Origin: Carex sylvatica | Lineage: Eukaryota; Streptophyta; Magnoliopsida; Poales; Cyperaceae | Direction of reading: 5' to 3' | NCBI GenBank assembly: GCA_964058845.1 | Contig: CAXKVR010000675.1 | Location: forward strand, 1-18,071 | Length of the DNA stretch: 18,071 nt | Part shown: positions 16,183-18,071 of the stretch, one piece after another | How positions within the stretch are numbered: the first letter of the stretch is position 1 | Layout of the letters: each line of letters begins with the position of its first letter | Position numbers and translations under genes: made by a program | The notes under the pieces: generated by a model | Databases searched by the model: none | Told to the model about the DNA's origin: nothing | The model's input: only the letters and a program-made list of their open reading frames with translations

Positions 16183-17124
16183 AAAAGGGATCGAACAAGG
16201 TTAGTTGTGCTATGTAAAACTCACCCGCGATGTAAGTTTCACCTTTTTGCAACCCCTGCGGGTGTAGGAGAAGCATGGATGATTAAGAAGTGTGAACCAC
16301 CCCATACATACAAGTCTGCATCCACAAGGACAGACCATTCACAGCTGACGGCATCACTAATTGTCGATGCAATTGAGGAAGATATTAAGGAAGACTCATC
16401 TATGAGCATCAAGGCGGCGACTAGAACCGTCAGACACAAATATAAATATGTAACCCCAAAATACAACAGGCTGTGGAGATGTCGTGAACTTGCGGTTTGC
16501 AAAATATTCGGTAGTTGGAAGGATTCATACGGCTATCTGGCACCATTGCTCCAGGCCATAGCAAGTACAAATGTCGGCACTGTATATGAGAGGTGGTATG
16601 GCCCCTTTTTTGATAAGGAGGGAGTGTTAATAGAGAGAGCTCAACAATTCAAGGGCATAGCATGGGCTTTTGGTGCTTGTATCCAAGCTGTGCCATACAT
16701 CAGACCCGTTATCAGCATTGATGCATGCTTCATGTCTGGCCGTTATGAGGGGAGGTTACTGATAGCATGTGCATATGATGCTGAGAACCATTTGTTGCCT
16801 TTGGCCTTTGTAATTGTTCATAAAGAGGATGGTGAGAACTAGGAATTTTTTATGCAGTTTTTAAGAAGACGGTTGATTGGAAAATGAAAGTTTTTATGTG
16901 TGATATCAGACCAGTACAAAGGAATAAAATATGTTTTTGATCGTGAAGATTTCGGTTGGTCAACACATACTGATCAGTGTGTGCACAGGTTATGTATGCA
17001 ACACGTTGCGGAGAACCTTTCCAAGGCAATCGAAAATGACAAGTGGGTTCCAGAAACATTTAGACAAAATTATTGAAAGAAAAAGCTAAGAAGGGTGGTA
17101 GAGATCACTAGCAGTTTTGCAAAG
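16183..17124 (+). pseudogene. MULE transposase relic, zinc-finger-like region and catalytic core
   Basis: It reads KRDRTRLVVLCKTHPRCKFH and onward to WMIKKCEPPHTY, the Cys/Cys/His pattern of the MuDR DNA-binding region. A helical region follows, then the MULE core with IDACFMSGRYEG (first catalytic Asp), PLAFVIVHKED, and ISDQYKGI (second Asp). Next come DQCVHRLCMQHVAENLSKAI, with the C..H..C..H pattern of the core, and FRQNY. It is interrupted by TAG 16840-16842 (expected Trp), TGA 16885-16887 and TGA 17074-17076. It ends at the predicted donor AAAG|GTATAT. Confidence 0.82.
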
Positions 17125-17223
17125 GTATATTTCAATTGTTTACATATATTATTGTATTTTTAGAAGACAGTTTTTTAGTACAATTGTTTACTTATATTAT
17201 TTTATTTTCTTATTTTTTTGTAG
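17125..17223 (+). other. Predicted intron in the transposase relic, with internal duplication
   Basis: GTATAT...TTTTTTTGTAG, 99 bp, phase 0, joins GCAAAG to TACATGCC. Inside it, CAATTGTTTAC(A/T)TATATTAT followed by a T-rich tail occurs twice, at about 17134 and 17180. This suggests that a short duplication made up most of the intron. Confidence 0.6.
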
Positions 17224-18071
17224 TACATGCCAAAGGCAAATCTCTACTTAATGAAGGTCGGCAAAAATAATCCCCGAGATGTCAACGAAGATCCAGCATA
17301 CGAGAAAATATATCAATCTCATGATGGAGGTTGGCGTTGGGGAATTATGACCACCAACGGGTCCGAGTCACTGAATGCAGTATTCAAGCAGAGCCGGATG
17401 TTGCATATGGCTGCAATTGTAGAAGACACATTCTACAAGTTAAATGCATAGTTTCAAGAACGGCGTGCTAAGACCGCAGAATTAATAAGGATGAACCAGT
17501 CATTTTCAACAAGGGTGGAGGAGAAACTAAAATAACACAGGGACAAAGGTGCAACTATGAACGTGATCCCGATGGGTAATGATGGTATAGAATTCGAAGT
17601 GCAAAATCTAAATGAATACGTTCCTACCAGCCGCAAACCAGGCGGCACTATGGAGTTTGTGAAGAGGGCTTGCAAGTACGTGGTTAAATTCAGAAATACT
17701 AGGATGGTAACCTGTACATGCCAAGGACCCCAACTAAGTCACATACCCTGTAGTCACGTGATGGCAGTATGCCGAGTGAGGAACTACTGTAAGGATCACA
17801 ATGTTGCTGACATGTATCGTACCGATTACCTTGCTTCCACTTGGGATGGATCTTTCCATTCTTATCCCGATCAGCATGAGTGGCCTGCATATGTCAGTGA
17901 TAGAATACTTTCTTCAGAAGGATGGATAAGACAGGGGAGGAGGAGACACAAGCGTGTTGTAATGACCATCGACAAGATGGATAGTAGGCGACCGTCGGGA
18001 AATCGAGTTCATCGTTCTGTTTCTGAAAGGCGCACAGCATGTATATTTTTTTGTATAAAAATAATTTATGA
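17224..18071 (+). pseudogene. MULE transposase relic, C-terminal part with SWIM zinc finger
   Basis: It reads YMPKANLYLMKVG, then WRWGIMTTNGSESLNAVFKQ, the conserved N-G-x-E-x-x-N block of MULE transposases. Stops interrupt at 17449-17451 (TAG, where Trp is usual after KLNA) and 17533-17535 (TAA). From 17536 the frame is open to the window end. The SWIM finger CTCQGPQLSHIPCSHVMAVC (17713-17772) retains all its Cys and His ligands. A basic tail (RQGRRRHKR) follows, as in complete proteins. The natural stop and the right terminus lie outside the window or are lost. Confidence 0.85.

Larger units (their letters stand above)
15200..18071 (+). pseudogene. Mutator-like (MuDR/MULE) transposase, decayed, truncated by the window edge
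   Basis: Domain order follows plant MuDR transposases: an N-terminal region MLVALYVDDK..., a His/Tyr-rich repeat, a linker, a zinc-finger-like region (C..C..H), the MULE catalytic core, and a C-terminal SWIM zinc finger. Recognised catalytic motifs are VISIDACFMSGRYEGRLLIA (first Asp) and CVISDQYKGI (second Asp). NGSESLNAVF covers the E-x-x-N region thought to hold the last acidic residue. The frame is broken at about 15713-15743 (frameshift plus TAG) and 16128-16195 (frameshifts), and by stops at 16840, 16885, 17074, 17449 and 17533. A 99-bp intron is predicted at 17125-17223. The frame is open from 17536 to the window end. Such damage rules out an active transposase from this copy unless the breaks are sequence errors, which is unlikely for so many. 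Confidence 0.88.

Noticed and set aside
14194..18071. Idea that foldback copy 3 is the terminal repeat of the neighbouring transposase element
   Set aside because: Copy 3 has its own perfect 9-bp duplication on both sides and is a complete independent insertion. Its terminus is not seen beside the transposase.

Overview
This is a plant nuclear genomic window, and nothing bacterial is visible. The evidence is one intron-rich gene with GT..AG junctions, a plant-specific domain combination (USP-like, coiled coil, protein kinase, U-box), Ty3 and probable Copia LTR remnants, a Mutator-like transposase, and MITE-type foldback elements. The sequence is strongly AT-rich. I cannot name the species.

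Layout. (1) 1-4030 is retrotransposon debris. It holds three decayed copies of a Ty3 polypurine-tract/LTR-start junction (near 411, 802 and 887) and then a candidate long terminal repeat (887-4030, TGT...ACA) with no gene. (2) 4031-6600 is a mosaic of repeats: a probable Copia-type LTR fragment (about 4031-4830), a frameshifted RNase H-like remnant on the minus strand (about 5306-5590), an acidic exon-like piece with a 40-bp tandem duplication, and AT-rich filler. (3) 6600-7666 is the upstream region of the main gene, with two adjacent W-box cores, a 198-bp Mutator-like terminal-inverted-repeat insertion with a 9-bp target duplication, a small palindrome, a TATA-like box and a 5'UTR exon. (4) 8023-13771 is the one substantial host gene, a PUB33-type U-box receptor-like cytoplasmic kinase in nine coding exons. 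Reading frame and exon phase agree throughout, except for one break at the very end of exon 8. The kinase frame stops there, while the conserved start of the U-box continues in a shifted frame into exon 9. (5) 14194-14612 is the third copy of a roughly 410-bp foldback family; the other two copies lie inside introns 1 and 7 of the same gene. Two copies have perfect 9-bp target duplications and the third has a 7/9 match, marking them as non-autonomous Mutator-superfamily elements. (6) 15200-18071 is a decayed MuDR-like transposase running off the right edge. It retains an N-terminal region with a His/Tyr-rich repeat, a C/H zinc-finger-like region, the MULE catalytic region and a SWIM zinc finger, and is interrupted by several stops and frameshifts.

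How the parts relate. The U-box kinase gene is surrounded and invaded by small Mutator-type elements. If the frame break is real in the genome, the main product would be a USP-kinase protein of about 666 residues without its E3-ligase domain. If it is a sequence error, the gene is an ordinary full-length PUB33 relative. The transposase relic is of the right superfamily to mobilise such elements, but its termini are not visible, so no link can be shown. All exon boundaries are predictions from splice consensus, phase and protein-family similarity remembered by eye; no alignments were run.
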